Positions 48,973-62,009 of a DNA stretch of 64,000 bases are shown in pieces. Positions within the stretch are counted from its first letter, which is position 1. Each line of letters begins with the position of its first letter. Source of the stretch: Pseudomonadota bacterium (GTDB lineage: Bacteria; Pseudomonadota; Gammaproteobacteria; Steroidobacterales; Steroidobacteraceae); NCBI GenBank assembly GCA_021807675.1, contig JAKBCR010000002.1, positions 22,803 to 86,802 of the forward strand, written 5' to 3'. A program made the position numbers and the translations under genes. The notes beneath the pieces were generated by a model. The model worked only from the letters and a program-made list of their open reading frames with translations. It was not told the origin of the DNA and did no database searches.

Positions 48973-50375
48973 GCGGTGATTCGACAGTCGAGCGGACGCT
49001 GCGCAGCTTTGCGCGGGCCTGCGATGGGCGGCTCGAGGGGGTCGACCGCGCCTTTACCGGTGTGTCGAGCGACAGCCGGACGCTCGCCGCGGGCGATCTG
49101 TTCATCGCCTTGCGAGGTCCGCGCTTCAACGGCCATGAGTTCGTCGGCACCGCGCTGGCGGCCGGTGCGGCCGGGGCCCTCGTCGATGCGCCGCAGCCGA
49201 TCGCCCTGGCTCAGATCGTCGTCGCCGACACGCAAGCCGCGCTCTCGCGCGCGGGACACGCATGGCGTGAGGCGCTCTCCATTCCGGTCATCGGTGTGGC
49301 GGGCAGCAATGGCAAGACGACGGCCAAGGAAATGACGGCGGCGATCCTCTCGCGGGCTGGAAGCACTCTGGCCACTCGGGGCAATCTCAACAACCACATC
49401 GGCGTGCCCCTGACGCTGCTGCGGCTCGAGCCCGGACACCGCTTCGCCGTCATCGAGATGGGGGCCAACCGAGCGGGCGAAGTGGCGGAACTGGTCAACG
49501 TGGCGCGCCCGACAGTCGGGCTCATCACCAACGCGGGCGCGGAGCATCTCGAAGGCTTCGGCAGCCTCGAGGGAGTGGCTCGCGCGGAGGGCGAGACGGT
49601 CGCGGGCCTCGCGCCGGACGCCACGGCGGTGTTGAACGCGGACGATGAATTCGTGAATCTCTGGCGCGGCATGACGAGCGCGCGGGTCGTGACCTTCGGG
49701 ATCGCGAGCACCGCGGACTTCCGCGCATCGGACCTGCGCACGACCCCCGGCGCGGAGGGCTTCCTCACGCGATTCCGCCTCTCGAGCCCGCTTGGGCAGG
49801 CGGACATCGAGCTTCACGTCGGGGGGCGACACAACGTCGCGAATGCTCTCGGGGCCGCCGCGGCGGCAGCCGCTGCCGGCGCAACGCTCGAGCACATCGT
49901 CGCAGGCCTCGGCGCAATGCGGCCGGTGCCGGGACGCCTGCAGCTGAAACGGGCCGCCTGCGGCGCCTGGATCCTCGATGATTCCTACAACGCCAATCCG
50001 AGCTCGCTGCGCGCCGGGATCGAGGTGCTCGCATCGCTCGAAGGCCGGCGCTGGCTCGTGCTCGGTGACATGGCCGAGCTCGGCGAGTTCGCTGCGGACG
50101 CGCACACGCAGATCGGCGCTTTCGCCCGAGAGCGCGGGGTGGAGCGTCTGCTCGCCACTGGCCCGCTCGCGGCGCTCGCCGTGGAGCGCTTCGGCCCCGG
50201 GGGACAGTGGTTCCCCGATACCGAGGCGCTGACTCACGAGCTCCTGCGCACGCTGTCCGCCGAGAAGACGGCCGATACCGTGCGCCTGCTCGTCAAGGGC
50301 TCGCGAGTCAACAGGCTCGAGCGCGTGGTGAGCGCGCTCGTGGGCGGCGCCAACGACATTTCGGACGGACATTAA
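48969..50375 (+). CDS. murF: UDP-MurNAc-tripeptide:D-Ala-D-Ala ligase
   Basis: GVAGSNGKTTAKEMTAAIL...NNHIGVPLTLLRL...LDDSYNANPSSLRAGIEVLASL. Confidence 0.96.
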   Translation: MSGDSTVERTLRSFARACDGRLEGVDRAFTGVSSDSRTLAAGDLFIALRGPRFNGHEFVGTALAAGAAGALVDAPQPIALAQIVVADTQAALSRAGHAWREALSIPVIGVAGSNGKTTAKEMTAAILSRAGSTLATRGNLNNHIGVPLTLLRLEPGHRFAVIEMGANRAGEVAELVNVARPTVGLITNAGAEHLEGFGSLEGVARAEGETVAGLAPDATAVLNADDEFVNLWRGMTSARVVTFGIASTADFRASDLRTTPGAEGFLTRFRLSSPLGQADIELHVGGRHNVANALGAAAAAAAAGATLEHIVAGLGAMRPVPGRLQLKRAACGAWILDDSYNANPSSLRAGIEVLASLEGRRWLVLGDMAELGEFAADAHTQIGAFARERGVERLLATGPLAALAVERFGPGGQWFPDTEALTHELLRTLSAEKTADTVRLLVKGSRVNRLERVVSALVGGANDISDGH

Positions 50376-51461
50376 GTGCTCTACTGGATCGCACAACGAC
50401 TGACCGCCTGGTATACCGGCTTCAACGTCTTCTCGTACCTGACTTTCCGCGCCATCTTGGCGACGGTGTCCTCGCTCGCCATATCGCTCATCCTGGGGCC
50501 GGGCCTGATCGAGCGGCTGTCGCGCTATCAGATAGGCCAGGTCGTGCGCGATGACGGCCCCAAGACGCACCTGCCCAAGGCGGGTACGCCGACGATGGGC
50601 GGTACCCTGATCCTGGTGACGACGCTCGTGAGCACGCTCCTCTGGGTCGACCTTTCGAACCGCCTCGTCTGGACGGTGCTTGCAGTCACTTTCGCCTACG
50701 GCCTCATCGGCTTCTATGACGATTATCTGAAGCTCGTGGTGCGCAATCCGCGGGGTCTCGCCGCGCGCTGGAAATATTTCTGGCAATCGGTGGCGGGTCT
50801 TGCGACCGCGGCGGCGCTCTATTTCACCGCGACCACGGCGGCGGAGAAGACCCTCTTCCTGCCGTTCGTCAAAACGTTCGCCGCACCGCTGTCAGCGCCC
50901 GTCTTCATCGTGATCGCCTACTTCATGATCGTCGGCATGAGCAACGCCGTGAATCTCACGGACGGGCTCGATGGTCTCGCCATCATGCCCGCGGCGCTGG
51001 TCTCCGCCGCGCTCGGCATCTTCGCCTACGCGAGCGGTAACCATGTCTTCGCGCACTATCTCGAGATTCCTGAGATTCCCGGGGCCGGTGAGCTGCTGAT
51101 CTTCTGCTCGGCATTGAGCGGAGCGGGCCTCGGCTTTCTTTGGTTCAACGCTTATCCCGCGCAGGTGTTCATGGGCGATGTCGGAGCGCTCGCGATAGGC
51201 GCGGCGCTTGGCGTCATTGCCGTGATCGTGCGCCAGGAGGTGGTGGCGCTCGTCATGGGGGGCCTGTTCGTGCTCGAGACCGCCTCAGTCATCCTGCAGG
51301 TCGCCTCGTTCAAGCTCACCGGCCGGCGCATCTTCCGCATGGCGCCGCTCCATCACCATTTCGAGCTCAAGGGCTGGGCGGAGCCGAAGGTGATCGTGAG
51401 GTTCTGGATCATCTCCCTCATTCTCGTCCTGGCGGGGCTCGCCACTCTCAAGCTGCGATGA
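50376..51461 (+). CDS. mraY: Phospho-MurNAc-pentapeptide transferase
   Basis: [15 protein letters not shown]...[12 protein letters not shown]...IGFYDDYLK...[16 protein letters not shown]...[15 protein letters not shown]. Confidence 0.97.
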   Translation: MLYWIAQRLTAWYTGFNVFSYLTFRAILATVSSLAISLILGPGLIERLSRYQIGQVVRDDGPKTHLPKAGTPTMGGTLILVTTLVSTLLWVDLSNRLVWTVLAVTFAYGLIGFYDDYLKLVVRNPRGLAARWKYFWQSVAGLATAAALYFTATTAAEKTLFLPFVKTFAAPLSAPVFIVIAYFMIVGMSNAVNLTDGLDGLAIMPAALVSAALGIFAYASGNHVFAHYLEIPEIPGAGELLIFCSALSGAGLGFLWFNAYPAQVFMGDVGALAIGAALGVIAVIVRQEVVALVMGGLFVLETASVILQVASFKLTGRRIFRMAPLHHHFELKGWAEPKVIVRFWIISLILVLAGLATLKLR

Positions 51462-52816
51462 GCGCACCATCGCACAAGCCCTCTTCCGCCGTCATCGTCG
51501 GCCTCGGCCGGACGGGGCTTTCCTGCGCCCGATACTTGCGCGAGCGGGGCTGGCGGCTCTCGGTCACCGACACGCGACCCGAGCCACCGCAGCTCGCCGC
51601 GCTGCGCGCGCTCGATGCGCAGATCCCGGTGCGGCTGGGCGTGCTCGATGCGCGGCTCCTCGACGATGCGCTCTGCGTGGTGGTCTCGCCGGGGGTGCCG
51701 CTGGAGCAGCCCTTCTTCACCGAGGCACGGCGCCGTGGGCTCGAGATCGTCGGTGACATCGAGCTCTTCGCGCGCGCCGTGGATGCGCCGGTCGTCGGGA
51801 TCACCGGCACCAACGGGAAGAGCACGGTGACGACCCTGATCGGGCGCATGGCGGCGAGGGCCGGAGTGAACGTGCGGGTGGGGGGCAATCTCGGCGAGCC
51901 CGCGCTCGATCTGCTCGCGGCGGCGCATCGCACCGGGGAATCCGTCGGGCTTTACGTGCTCGAGCTCTCGAGCTTCCAACTCGAGGCGACTCGATCGCTC
52001 GATCTGGCGGCGGCGGCCGTGCTCAACGTCAGCCCGGACCATCTGGACCGTTACGCCTCGGTGGCGGCTTATGCCGATGCGAAGGCGCGGATCTTCGCGC
52101 GAACCGACACGGCAGTGATCAATCTCGACGATCCGCTCGTGGTCGCCATGCCGCATCCGGGTCAGCGCACGCTGAGCTTCTCACTGCGCGCCGCGATCGG
52201 CGCCGACTACGCGGTGGCCCTGTGCGAGGGAGGCGCGTGGCTCACGCGCTGGAGCGAGCCGCTGCTGCCGATCTCGGCCATGCGCGTCCGTGGCTTTCAC
52301 AACGCCGCCAACGCTCTCGCGGCTCTCGCGCTCGGTGAGGCTCTGGGACTGCCGTTGCCTGCGATGCTCGCGGAGCTCGAGGCGTTCCCGGGCCTGGACC
52401 ACCGCACCCAATGGATCGCGGAGGTGGCGGGCGTCACTTATATCGACGATTCCAAGGGCACCAACGTCGGCGCCACCCTCGCCGCCGTGGCTGGGATGGA
52501 GGGGCCGCTGGTCGTCATCGCCGGCGGCGACGGCAAGAAGCAGGACTTCGGGCCTCTTGCGGCGACCTTTCGCGACAAGGTGCGTCACGCGGTGCTCATC
52601 GGGCGCGACGGCCGCCTCGTTGGCGAGGCGCTGCGCGGAGTCTGCACGACGGAGTACTGCGCCTCACTCGAGGAGGCGGTCCGCGCGGCGGCGGCGGCGG
52701 CGCGGGCTGGCGACACCGTGCTGCTCTCGCCCGCCTGCGCGAGCCTCGACATGTTCCGCGACTATGCTCATCGAGGCGCCGTGTTCGCCCGTGCGGTGAG
52801 GGAGTTGGCGGCATGA
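51458..52816 (+). CDS. murD: UDP-MurNAc-L-Ala:D-Glu ligase
   Basis: [29 protein letters not shown]...[16 protein letters not shown]...[17 protein letters not shown]; start [10 protein letters not shown]. Confidence 0.96.
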   Translation: MSAPSHKPSSAVIVGLGRTGLSCARYLRERGWRLSVTDTRPEPPQLAALRALDAQIPVRLGVLDARLLDDALCVVVSPGVPLEQPFFTEARRRGLEIVGDIELFARAVDAPVVGITGTNGKSTVTTLIGRMAARAGVNVRVGGNLGEPALDLLAAAHRTGESVGLYVLELSSFQLEATRSLDLAAAAVLNVSPDHLDRYASVAAYADAKARIFARTDTAVINLDDPLVVAMPHPGQRTLSFSLRAAIGADYAVALCEGGAWLTRWSEPLLPISAMRVRGFHNAANALAALALGEALGLPLPAMLAELEAFPGLDHRTQWIAEVAGVTYIDDSKGTNVGATLAAVAGMEGPLVVIAGGDGKKQDFGPLAATFRDKVRHAVLIGRDGRLVGEALRGVCTTEYCASLEEAVRAAAAAARAGDTVLLSPACASLDMFRDYAHRGAVFARAVRELAA

Positions 52817-54009
52817 TGGAAGAAACCCCGCGCGCTTCCTCCGGCGCCACGGCTCGTGGACGAGGCGCCGCCGTCCACATCGACAGCGTGACCCTCGCGC
52901 TCGTGCTGGCGCTGCTCCTCTTCGGACTGGTGATGGTGACGTCGGCTTCCATCTCCATCGCGGCCCAGGACACGGGAAATCCCTTCTACTTTCTCGAGCG
53001 GCAGCTGCTGACCGCGGTCGCCGGCGCGGTGGCGGCGGTGATCGTCTTCTGCTTCAGGATGGACAATTGGGAGCGGCTCTCGCACCTGCTCTTCGCCGGC
53101 GCGATCATCATGCTGCTCGCGGTGCTCGTCCCCGGCCTCGGTGAAGTGGTGAACGGCGGCCGGCGCTGGCTGCGGCTCGCGGGATTCACCTTTCAGGTCT
53201 CGGAGCTCGCCCGGGTGCTGGTGTTGATCTACATCGCCAGCTACGCCGCGCGACGGCAGGACGAGCTGCGCGAGACCTTCAGCGGCCTGCTCAAGCCGCT
53301 GCTGGCCCTCGCTCTCGTGGCGGTGTTGCTTCTCGGGGAGCCCGACTTCGGCGCCGCCACGGTCCTCTTCGCCACGGGTTTCGGCATGCTTTTCCTCGCC
53401 GGCGCGCGGCTGCGGTGGGTGATCGTGCTGACCGCGGTGGCCGCCGCTCTCTTCGCGGTGCTCGCCGTCACCTCCGCTTACCGGCTGCGGCGTCTGACGG
53501 GTTTCATGGACCCGTGGGCGAACCCCTACAGCACGGGGTTCCAGCTCACCCAGTCGTTGATCGCGATCGGCCGCGGCAAATGGTTCGGCGTAGGGCTCGG
53601 CAACAGTGTCCAGAAGCTCTTCTACCTGCCGGAGGCGCATACCGATTTCCTCTTCGCGGTGCTTGCCGAGGAGCTGGGGCTCTTCGGGGTGCTGCTCACG
53701 CTCGGGCTCTTCGTCGCGCTCATCTGGCGCTCGTTCTACATCGCGAGGCTCGCCTCGCAGGCGGGCCTCGATTTCCAGAGCTATCTTGCCGCCGGCTTCG
53801 GGCTCTGGATGGGAATGCAGGCCTTCATCAACATCGGTGTCAACATGGGCGTGCTGCCGACCAAGGGACTGACACTGCCGATGATGAGCTACGGGCGCTC
53901 GAGCCTCATCGTGACCCTGGTGTGGATAGGCATGCTGCTTCGCATCTATCACGAGACGATGATGGAGCGGCGCGGCTCGGCCAGCATCATGGCGCGGGGT
54001 GCCTCGTGA
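52813..54009 (+). CDS. ftsW: Lipid II polymerase FtsW
   Basis: LLLFGLVMVTSASISIA...GGRRWLRLAGFTFQVSELARV...YSTGFQLTQSLIAIGRGKWFGVGLG...AHTDFLFAVLAEE. Confidence 0.96.
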   Translation: MMEETPRASSGATARGRGAAVHIDSVTLALVLALLLFGLVMVTSASISIAAQDTGNPFYFLERQLLTAVAGAVAAVIVFCFRMDNWERLSHLLFAGAIIMLLAVLVPGLGEVVNGGRRWLRLAGFTFQVSELARVLVLIYIASYAARRQDELRETFSGLLKPLLALALVAVLLLGEPDFGAATVLFATGFGMLFLAGARLRWVIVLTAVAAALFAVLAVTSAYRLRRLTGFMDPWANPYSTGFQLTQSLIAIGRGKWFGVGLGNSVQKLFYLPEAHTDFLFAVLAEELGLFGVLLTLGLFVALIWRSFYIARLASQAGLDFQSYLAAGFGLWMGMQAFINIGVNMGVLPTKGLTLPMMSYGRSSLIVTLVWIGMLLRIYHETMMERRGSASIMARGAS

Positions 54010-54145
54010 GCGGGCGGGCCGACTCGGGCGGTGGGCGCCTGGCTTCTGCTTCGGGCGAGGCCGTACCAATGGCCATCCCTGGCGGCCGGGCCCCCGGCCC
54101 GGACGTCGTGTCCGGGCGCTCGCCTCCTGAGTCGGCTCGCCCACC
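54010..54145 (+). repeat. Imperfect inverted repeat with GC-rich R4 core between ftsW and murG
   Basis: Arm 1 GGGCGGGCCGACTCGGGCG (after the ftsW stop); arm 2 CCTGAGTCGGCTCGCCC; center GGCCGGGCCCCCGGCCCGGACGTCGTGTCCGGGC. Confidence 0.7.
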
Positions 54146-54170
54146 ACGGACGGTCGCTGGCACGGCCCCG

Positions 54171-55250
54171 ATGACCGTACTCATCATGGCAGGCGGAACC
54201 GGCGGGCATGTGTTCCCCGCCTTGGCCCTCGCGCGCCGCCTGCGCGAGGAATCCATCGAGGTCGTCTGGCTCGGCACGCGCCGCGGGCTCGAGGCTCGTG
54301 TCGTTCCCGCCGAGGGTATCGCGATCGAATGGCTGTCGGTCGGCGGTCTGCGCGGGAAAGGATGGCGGACGCTGCTCGCAGCGCCGTGGCGGCTCACCGT
54401 CGCGCTGGCGCAGGCGCTGCGAGTCATGTGGCGGCACCGGCCCGCGATCGTCGTTGGCCTGGGCGGCTTCGTGACCGGACCGGGCGGGATTGCCGCCTGG
54501 CTCAGCCGCCGGCCGCTCGTCATTCACGAGCAGAATGCGATCGCCGGCTTCACCAACCGCTGCCTGGCTCACCTCGCGCGCGAGGTGCTGGAAGCGTTTC
54601 CGGACAGCTTCGCCGGGAGCGTGAAAGCGCGCACGGTCGGCAATCCCGTCCGCCGGGACATCAGTGCACTGAGGCCGCCGGCGGAGCGCTTCTCCGGGCG
54701 GGAGGGGGCCGTGCGGATCCTCGTAATCGGAGGCAGTCAGGGCGCGGTCCGACTCAACACCGTGGTGCCTTACGCGCTGGCACGGCTCGCCGGCACAATC
54801 CGTTTCGATGTTCGCCATCAGGCAGGCGAGCGTTGGATCGAGGCGGGTCGGCAGAGCTACGCCGACGCGGGCGTGCGCGCGGACCTGCGGCCCTTCATCG
54901 AGGACATGGCCGAAGCCTACGGGTGGGCGGACCTCGTGATCTGCCGATCGGGGGCTCTCACCGTGTCGGAGCTGGCCGCTGCCGGCGTGGGCGCCGTGCT
55001 GGTGCCGTTCCCGGCGGCAGTCGACGACCATCAGAGTCACAACGCGCGGTTCCTGGTGAGTGCGGGCGCGGCCGTGCTGATCGCCGACCGCGAGCTGACG
55101 GCCGAGCGCCTCGCGGCGGATCTTGCGCGGCTATGCGCCCGTCGCGAGACACTCCTCGCGATGGCCGAGCGCGCGCGGCGGCTCGCCCGCCCCAACGCCA
55201 CCGAGGAGCTCGCCGCCTCCTGTCTTCAGCTCGCGCGGAGGGCCGCATGA
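54171..55250 (+). CDS. murG: UDP-GlcNAc:lipid I GlcNAc transferase
   Basis: [27 protein letters not shown]...[17 protein letters not shown]...[35 protein letters not shown]. Confidence 0.96.
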   Translation: MTVLIMAGGTGGHVFPALALARRLREESIEVVWLGTRRGLEARVVPAEGIAIEWLSVGGLRGKGWRTLLAAPWRLTVALAQALRVMWRHRPAIVVGLGGFVTGPGGIAAWLSRRPLVIHEQNAIAGFTNRCLAHLAREVLEAFPDSFAGSVKARTVGNPVRRDISALRPPAERFSGREGAVRILVIGGSQGAVRLNTVVPYALARLAGTIRFDVRHQAGERWIEAGRQSYADAGVRADLRPFIEDMAEAYGWADLVICRSGALTVSELAAAGVGAVLVPFPAAVDDHQSHNARFLVSAGAAVLIADRELTAERLAADLARLCARRETLLAMAERARRLARPNATEELAASCLQLARRAA

Positions 55251-56731
55251 TCGAGGAGCGGCGAACGCTGCTGGAGCGTCCTTCCTTGGAGCGGCGCAGG
55301 AGCTCCGACCGGCGCGACCGGATGCGCCGCATCAATACCATTCATTTCGTCGGCATCGCCGGCAGCGGCATGAGCGGCATCGCCGAAGTCCTGCTCAATC
55401 TCGGCTATGCCGTGCAGGGGTCGGACCTCAAGGCAGGACCGGTAACGGAATGGCTCAGCCGGCTCGGAGCACGGGTGCGGCTCGGACATGCGGCGCAGAA
55501 CGTCGACGGCGCGGACGTGGTGGTGGTCTCGAGCGCCGTCGCCAGAGACAACCCCGAGGTCGACACCGCGCTCGCGCGTCGGGTGCCGGTGGTTTCGCGC
55601 GCTGAGATGCTGGGCGAGCTCATGCGGTTCCGCTACTCGATCGCGGTGGCGGGGACGCACGGCAAGACGACGACTACCAGCCTCATCGCCAGCATACTGG
55701 CGGAAGGCGGCGAGGATCCGACATTCGTGATCGGCGGGCGCCTGAAGAGCGCGGGTAGCCACGCCCGCCTCGGCACCGGGCGCTACCTCGTCGCCGAGGC
55801 CGATGAGAGCGACGCCTCGTTCATGCATCTGCAGCCGCTCATCGCGGTCGTCACCAACATCGACAACGATCACCTGGGCACCCATGGCGGGGATTTCGAG
55901 CGCCTGAAGCAGAGCTTCGTCGAGTTCCTGCACAACCTGCCGTTCTACGGGCTCGCGGTGCTGTGCCTCGACGATGAGAACGTGCGGGGCATCCTGAAGC
56001 GGGTGGGCCGGCCGGTTCTGACATATGGTCTCGACGCGGCGGCCGACGTGCGGGCGGTCGAGGTCAGCCGGATGGGGCTGCAGACGAGATTCCGGGTCGT
56101 ACGATCGGGCGACGCCTCGCTCGAAGTCACCGTCAACCTGCCTGGGGCCCACAACGTGTTGAACTCGCTTGCCGCGATTGCGGTGGCGACGGAGCTCGGC
56201 ATCGAAGATGCCGCCATCGGGCGCGCCCTCACGGGTTTCCAAGGTATCGACCGCAGGATGCAGCACGTCGCGGATATCCACACCGCGGTGGGTGCCGTCA
56301 CGGTGATCGATGACTACGGTCACCATCCCACCGAGGTGGCGGCGACTCTCGAGGCGCTGCGTCAGGGCTATCCCGGCCGGCGCATCGTGCTGGCCTTCCA
56401 ACCTCATCGTTACACGCGCACCCACGATCTGATCGACGATTTCGGCAACGTGTTGTCGAAGGCGGACGTGCTCCTCGTGACGGAGGTCTACGCCGCGGGC
56501 GAGACCCCGATCGCCGGTGCCGACGGGCGTGCGATCTGCCGCGCCGTGCGCAGTCGCGGACAGGTGGAGCCGCTCTTCGTCGAGCGCGTCGAGGAGCTGG
56601 CGAATTCGTTGAAGGATGTGATCCGCGACGGCGATGTGATCGTGACCATGGGCGCGGGCAACATCAGCGCGATGGCGCACAGCCTGCAGGAGCGCTTCGC
56701 CATCCTGCTGCCGCCGCGGAGGAGCGCCTGA
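55247..56731 (+). CDS. murC: UDP-MurNAc:L-Ala ligase
   Basis: [23 protein letters not shown]...[18 protein letters not shown]...[16 protein letters not shown]. Confidence 0.97.
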   Translation: MIEERRTLLERPSLERRRSSDRRDRMRRINTIHFVGIAGSGMSGIAEVLLNLGYAVQGSDLKAGPVTEWLSRLGARVRLGHAAQNVDGADVVVVSSAVARDNPEVDTALARRVPVVSRAEMLGELMRFRYSIAVAGTHGKTTTTSLIASILAEGGEDPTFVIGGRLKSAGSHARLGTGRYLVAEADESDASFMHLQPLIAVVTNIDNDHLGTHGGDFERLKQSFVEFLHNLPFYGLAVLCLDDENVRGILKRVGRPVLTYGLDAAADVRAVEVSRMGLQTRFRVVRSGDASLEVTVNLPGAHNVLNSLAAIAVATELGIEDAAIGRALTGFQGIDRRMQHVADIHTAVGAVTVIDDYGHHPTEVAATLEALRQGYPGRRIVLAFQPHRYTRTHDLIDDFGNVLSKADVLLVTEVYAAGETPIAGADGRAICRAVRSRGQVEPLFVERVEELANSLKDVIRDGDVIVTMGAGNISAMAHSLQERFAILLPPRRSA

Positions 56732-57657
56732 TGCTCGCCCTCGCCAGGGAGTTTCTGCCGCGCATCCGGCGCGACGAGCCGATGAGCCGCCATACCTCGT
56801 GGCACGTGGGCGGTCCGGCCGAGATCTACTTCACGCCGGTCGATCGGGCGGACCTCGCGGCGTTCCTCAAGAGCGTGCCGGCCGAGGTGCCGGTGTGCTG
56901 GGTCGGGCTCGGCAGCAATCTGCTGGTGCGAGATGGAGGAGTCACGGGCGTCGTCATCAGCACGCACGGTACGTTGGATCGGCTGGAGCGCGCCGGTTCC
57001 GACATGGTGTATGGAGAGGCGGGGGTTCCCTGCGCGCGCATCGCCAGACAGTGCATCAAATGGGGCCTCGGCCCGGCGGAGTTTTTCGCAGGCATCCCGG
57101 GTACCCTGGGTGGAGCGCTCGCGATGAATGCCGGCGCATTCGGCGGCGAGACGTGGCGTCACGTCATCGAGGTCGAGACGATCGACCGCTGCGGCCGCGA
57201 GCATCGCCGGCCCGCGAGCGAGTACCAGGTGAGCTACCGTCACGTCGAGCCGCCCGTGGCGGAGGAATGGTTCCTGGCCGCGAGGCTCAGGTTCGAAGCG
57301 CAGGAAGGCGAGGACGCCGAGCGCTCCCAGGAGCGCCAACGGCGGCTGGACGAGCTTCTCGAGCGGCGAAAGGCGACCCAGCCGATCGGCGAGTGGAGCT
57401 GCGGATCGGTATTCACCAACCCGCCGGGCGATCACGCCGCACGCCTCATCGAAGCCGCGGGCCTGAAAGGCCTGGCTGTCGGCGACGCGTCGGTGTCCCA
57501 GAAGCACGCCAACTTCATCGTCAATCACGGAGCCGCCACGGCTGCGGATGTCGAATGCCTGATCGGGCGAGTGCAGGATGAGGTGCAGCGCGCGCACGGC
57601 GTGCGGCTGCATCCCGAGGTGCGCATCCTGGGCCGAGCCGCGCAGGAGAGGCGCTGA
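56731..57657 (+). CDS. murB: UDP-MurNAc dehydrogenase (enolpyruvylglucosamine reductase)
   Basis: MSRHTSWHVGGPAEIYFTP...VGLGSNLLVRDGGVTGVVI...FAGIPGTLGGALAMNAGAFGGE...GSVFTNPPGDHAARLIEAAGLKG. Confidence 0.96.
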   Translation: MLALAREFLPRIRRDEPMSRHTSWHVGGPAEIYFTPVDRADLAAFLKSVPAEVPVCWVGLGSNLLVRDGGVTGVVISTHGTLDRLERAGSDMVYGEAGVPCARIARQCIKWGLGPAEFFAGIPGTLGGALAMNAGAFGGETWRHVIEVETIDRCGREHRRPASEYQVSYRHVEPPVAEEWFLAARLRFEAQEGEDAERSQERQRRLDELLERRKATQPIGEWSCGSVFTNPPGDHAARLIEAAGLKGLAVGDASVSQKHANFIVNHGAATAADVECLIGRVQDEVQRAHGVRLHPEVRILGRAAQERR

Positions 57658-58676
57658 TGCGGCTCGCTTACGATCCTACCCGCGCGCGCCATGCCACCGA
57701 TCCGAAGGAGTTCGGCCGGGTGGCCGTCCTGCTCGGCGGTGACTCGAGCGAGCGGGAGATATCGCTTCTCTCCGGCAATGCCGTGCTCGCGGCGCTCGGC
57801 CGCCGCGGCGTCGAGGCGGTGGCCTTCGATCCGGGCGAGCGCCCGCTGTCCGAGCTGATCGAGCAGCGCTTCGATCGGGTATGGATCGCACTGCACGGCG
57901 CGGGCGGTGAGGACGGGACCGTCCAGGGCGCTCTCGAGTACCTCGGTATTCCCTACACCGGCAGCGGTGTGGCGGGCTCGGCTACGGCGATGGACAAGCT
58001 GCGCACGAAGCGTCTGGCGCAGGCGATCGGGGTGGCATCGCCCGATGCTGTGGAGCTACGCGGCCCGCAGGACTTCGAGCTGGCGCTCGAGCGCCTGCGG
58101 CTGCCGCTCATCGTGAAGCCGGCGACCCAGGGCTCGAGTGTCGGGATGACGAAAGTCGAGAGCGCTGAGGCGCTTGCCGCCGCCTACGCGGCAGCGGCCG
58201 CCGTGGACCGCAGTGTCTTCGCGGAGCCGTGGATCACCGGTGGCGAGTACACCGTGGCGCTGCTGCAGGGCAACGCCCTCCCGTCGATCCGCATCGAGGC
58301 ACCGCAGGGCTTCTACGACTATCAGGCGAAGTACTTCCGCGAGGACACGCGCTATCTCTGTCCTTCGGGTCTCTCGCGGCCGGCCGAGCAGCACCTGAGG
58401 AGCCTCGCGCTCGCCGCGATGGAGGCCGTTGGCGCGGAGGGCTGGGGCCGGGCGGATTTCATGATGGATGCCGCCGGGCGGGCGCTCCTGCTCGAGGTCA
58501 ACACCGTCCCCGGGATGACCCGCCACAGCCTGGTGCCCATGGCCGCGCGCGCGGCCGGGATCGATTTCGACGAGCTCGTGTGGCGGGTGCTCGAGACGAG
58601 CTTCGTTCGGTTTCCCGGGACCTCCCCCGGGAGCTCGCACGCTCATGGGCGGGACGTCGAGGCTGAGCATGCGTAA
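57657..58676 (+). CDS. ddl: D-alanine--D-alanine ligase
   Basis: GRVAVLLGGDSSEREISLLSGNAVLAAL...ALHGAGGEDGTVQGALEYLGIPYTGSGVAGSATAMDK...LEVNTVPGMTRHSLVPMAARAAGIDF. Confidence 0.96.
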   Translation: MRLAYDPTRARHATDPKEFGRVAVLLGGDSSEREISLLSGNAVLAALGRRGVEAVAFDPGERPLSELIEQRFDRVWIALHGAGGEDGTVQGALEYLGIPYTGSGVAGSATAMDKLRTKRLAQAIGVASPDAVELRGPQDFELALERLRLPLIVKPATQGSSVGMTKVESAEALAAAYAAAAAVDRSVFAEPWITGGEYTVALLQGNALPSIRIEAPQGFYDYQAKYFREDTRYLCPSGLSRPAEQHLRSLALAAMEAVGAEGWGRADFMMDAAGRALLLEVNTVPGMTRHSLVPMAARAAGIDFDELVWRVLETSFVRFPGTSPGSSHAHGRDVEAEHA

Positions 58677-59434
58677 GCTCGTCATGTCGAAGCGCTCCCG
58701 CAACCGGATCAAAGCCCGCGAGACGGCCCCGAAACGGCCACTCGTCCCGTGGCGCCTCGTCGGGCGGGTGCTCGCCATCGGCGGGGCGGCCCTCGCGACT
58801 CTGATCGTTGTGTTCTGGGCGCTCGATCAACCGATCCGCACCGTACAGGTGACGGGCCGTTTCCAACACGTCTCGCCGGCAGCCATCGAGCGGATCGTCG
58901 CCCGACAGGTGCGCGGCCAGGGCCTGCTGACGGTCGATCTCGCGGCGGTGAGCCGCGCGATCCATGCGCTTCCCTGGGTCGATGCCGTGAGCGTCGAGCG
59001 CGAGTGGCCCAACGGCCTCTCGGTGCTGGTCGTCGAGCAAGTCGCCGCCGCCCGATGGGACGCGGACGGTCTCGTCAACGCCAGCGGGGCGCTTTTCGCG
59101 ACAGGCCTCAGCGATTTCCCGGCAGGTCTCGCGCGGCTGTCAGGACCTGAGGGCTCCGAGGCCGAAGTCACCGCGCACTACCTCGCGATGCAGCGGCGCA
59201 TGGCGCCCGCTGGCCTCACCATCACCGCGCTGCGGCTCGATGCGCGGGGCGCGTGGCAGCTGCACCTCGCCAACGGCATCACCGTGAGGCTCGGGCGGTC
59301 TCAAGTCGACGAGCGGTTCGATGAATTCATGACCGCGGCGCTTCGAATCGTCGAGCAGCGCGCGGGGGACATCTCATACGTGGACATGCGCTATACCAAC
59401 GGGTTTGCCATCGGCTGGAAGTCGGGTGCGAGTC

Positions 59435-59442
<8 letters not shown>
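58669..59442 (+). CDS. ftsQ: Cell division protein FtsQ
   Basis: Single TM then QPIRTVQVTGRFQHVSPAAIERIVARQVRGQGLLTVDLAAVSRAIHALPWVDAVSVEREWPNGLSVLVVEQ (POTRA); start 58669 or 58684. Confidence 0.93.
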
Positions 59443-60667
<1,225 letters not shown>

Positions 60668-60751
60668 CGCTGACAGACCCAGACCCAGATCGTTGACGAT
60701 AACGACAACTACTTTTCCAACCAACCGAATCTCTCTCGAGGAGCACGCGCA

Positions 60752-61981
60752 ATGTTCGAACTAATGGACGCCTACAGCCAAAGCGCTGTCATCAAAGTCA
60801 TCGGGGTGGGCGGCGGCGGCGGCAACGCCGTGGCCCACATGGTCACCTCCGGCATCGAGGGGGTGGAGTTCATGTGCGTCAACACCGATTCGCAGGCCCT
60901 GAAGCACGCGAAGGTGAAGACGGCCCTGCAGATCGGCTGCAACATCACCAAGGGCCTTGGAGCCGGGGCGGACCCGGAGGTCGGGCGCCAGGCGGCGATG
61001 GAGGACCGCGATCGCATCGTCGAGCTGGTGGAGGGCTGTGACATGCTCTTCATCACCGCCGGGATGGGCGGCGGCACCGGCACGGGCGGGGCGCCCGTGG
61101 TCGCGCAGGTCGCCAAGGAGCTGGGGATCCTGACGGTGGCGGTGGTCACGAAGCCCTTCGAGATGGAGGGAAACAAGCGCTCGTATGTCGCCGATCACGG
61201 CATCGCCGAGCTCGGCAAGTACTGCGACTCGCTCATCACCATTCCCAACCAGAAGCTGCTCACGGTGCTGGGCCCCCAGACGACCCTGCTCGATGCCTTC
61301 AAGTCGGCGAACCAGGTGCTCCAGGGGGCGGTGCAGGGCATCGCGGAGCTCATCACCCGCCCGGGCCTCATCAACGTCGACTTCGCCGACGTGCGCACGG
61401 TCATGGCGGAGACCGGCATGGCCATGATGGGCTCGGGAGCGGCGAGCGGCGAGGGACGCGCACGCGCGGCGGCGGAGGCGGCGATATCGTCTCCGCTGCT
61501 CGAGGACATCAATCTCGCGGGCGCGCACGGGATTCTCGTGAACGTCACTGCGGGCATGGACCTCTCGATCGGCGAGTTCCAGGAGGTCGGCCAGATCGTG
61601 AAGCAGTTCGCCTCCGAGGACGCCACGGTCGTCGTGGGCACGGTGATCGATCCGGAGCTCAGCAACCAGGTGCGGGTGACGGTGGTCGCCACCGGCCTCG
61701 GCCGCCCGGCCGCCGCGGCTCGGCCGCAACCGGTCGGTGCGGTCCGCCAGACCGAGGCCGCCGCGGGGCGAGGCGAGCCGGCGCGCGAGCGGGAGACCCG
61801 GGAGACGCGGGAGCCGCCCATGCGGGTGGTGCGCCGCAGCCCCCTCTCGAACAGCGATTACGCTCAGCTCGACAAGCCGACGGTCCAGCGGCAGCGGGCC
61901 GTGGGCGATGGGCTGCGGCAGGACGTGCAGCCGGATGACCTGCTTGACATTCCGGCATTCCTGCGTCGCCAAGCTGATTGA
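60752..61981 (+). CDS. ftsZ: Cell division protein FtsZ
   Basis: [18 protein letters not shown]...[18 protein letters not shown]...C-terminal [15 protein letters not shown]. Confidence 0.98.
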   Translation: MFELMDAYSQSAVIKVIGVGGGGGNAVAHMVTSGIEGVEFMCVNTDSQALKHAKVKTALQIGCNITKGLGAGADPEVGRQAAMEDRDRIVELVEGCDMLFITAGMGGGTGTGGAPVVAQVAKELGILTVAVVTKPFEMEGNKRSYVADHGIAELGKYCDSLITIPNQKLLTVLGPQTTLLDAFKSANQVLQGAVQGIAELITRPGLINVDFADVRTVMAETGMAMMGSGAASGEGRARAAAEAAISSPLLEDINLAGAHGILVNVTAGMDLSIGEFQEVGQIVKQFASEDATVVVGTVIDPELSNQVRVTVVATGLGRPAAAARPQPVGAVRQTEAAAGRGEPARERETRETREPPMRVVRRSPLSNSDYAQLDKPTVQRQRAVGDGLRQDVQPDDLLDIPAFLRRQAD

Positions 61982-62009
61982 GCGCAACTGGCCAGCTTGT
62001 GATAGGGTA

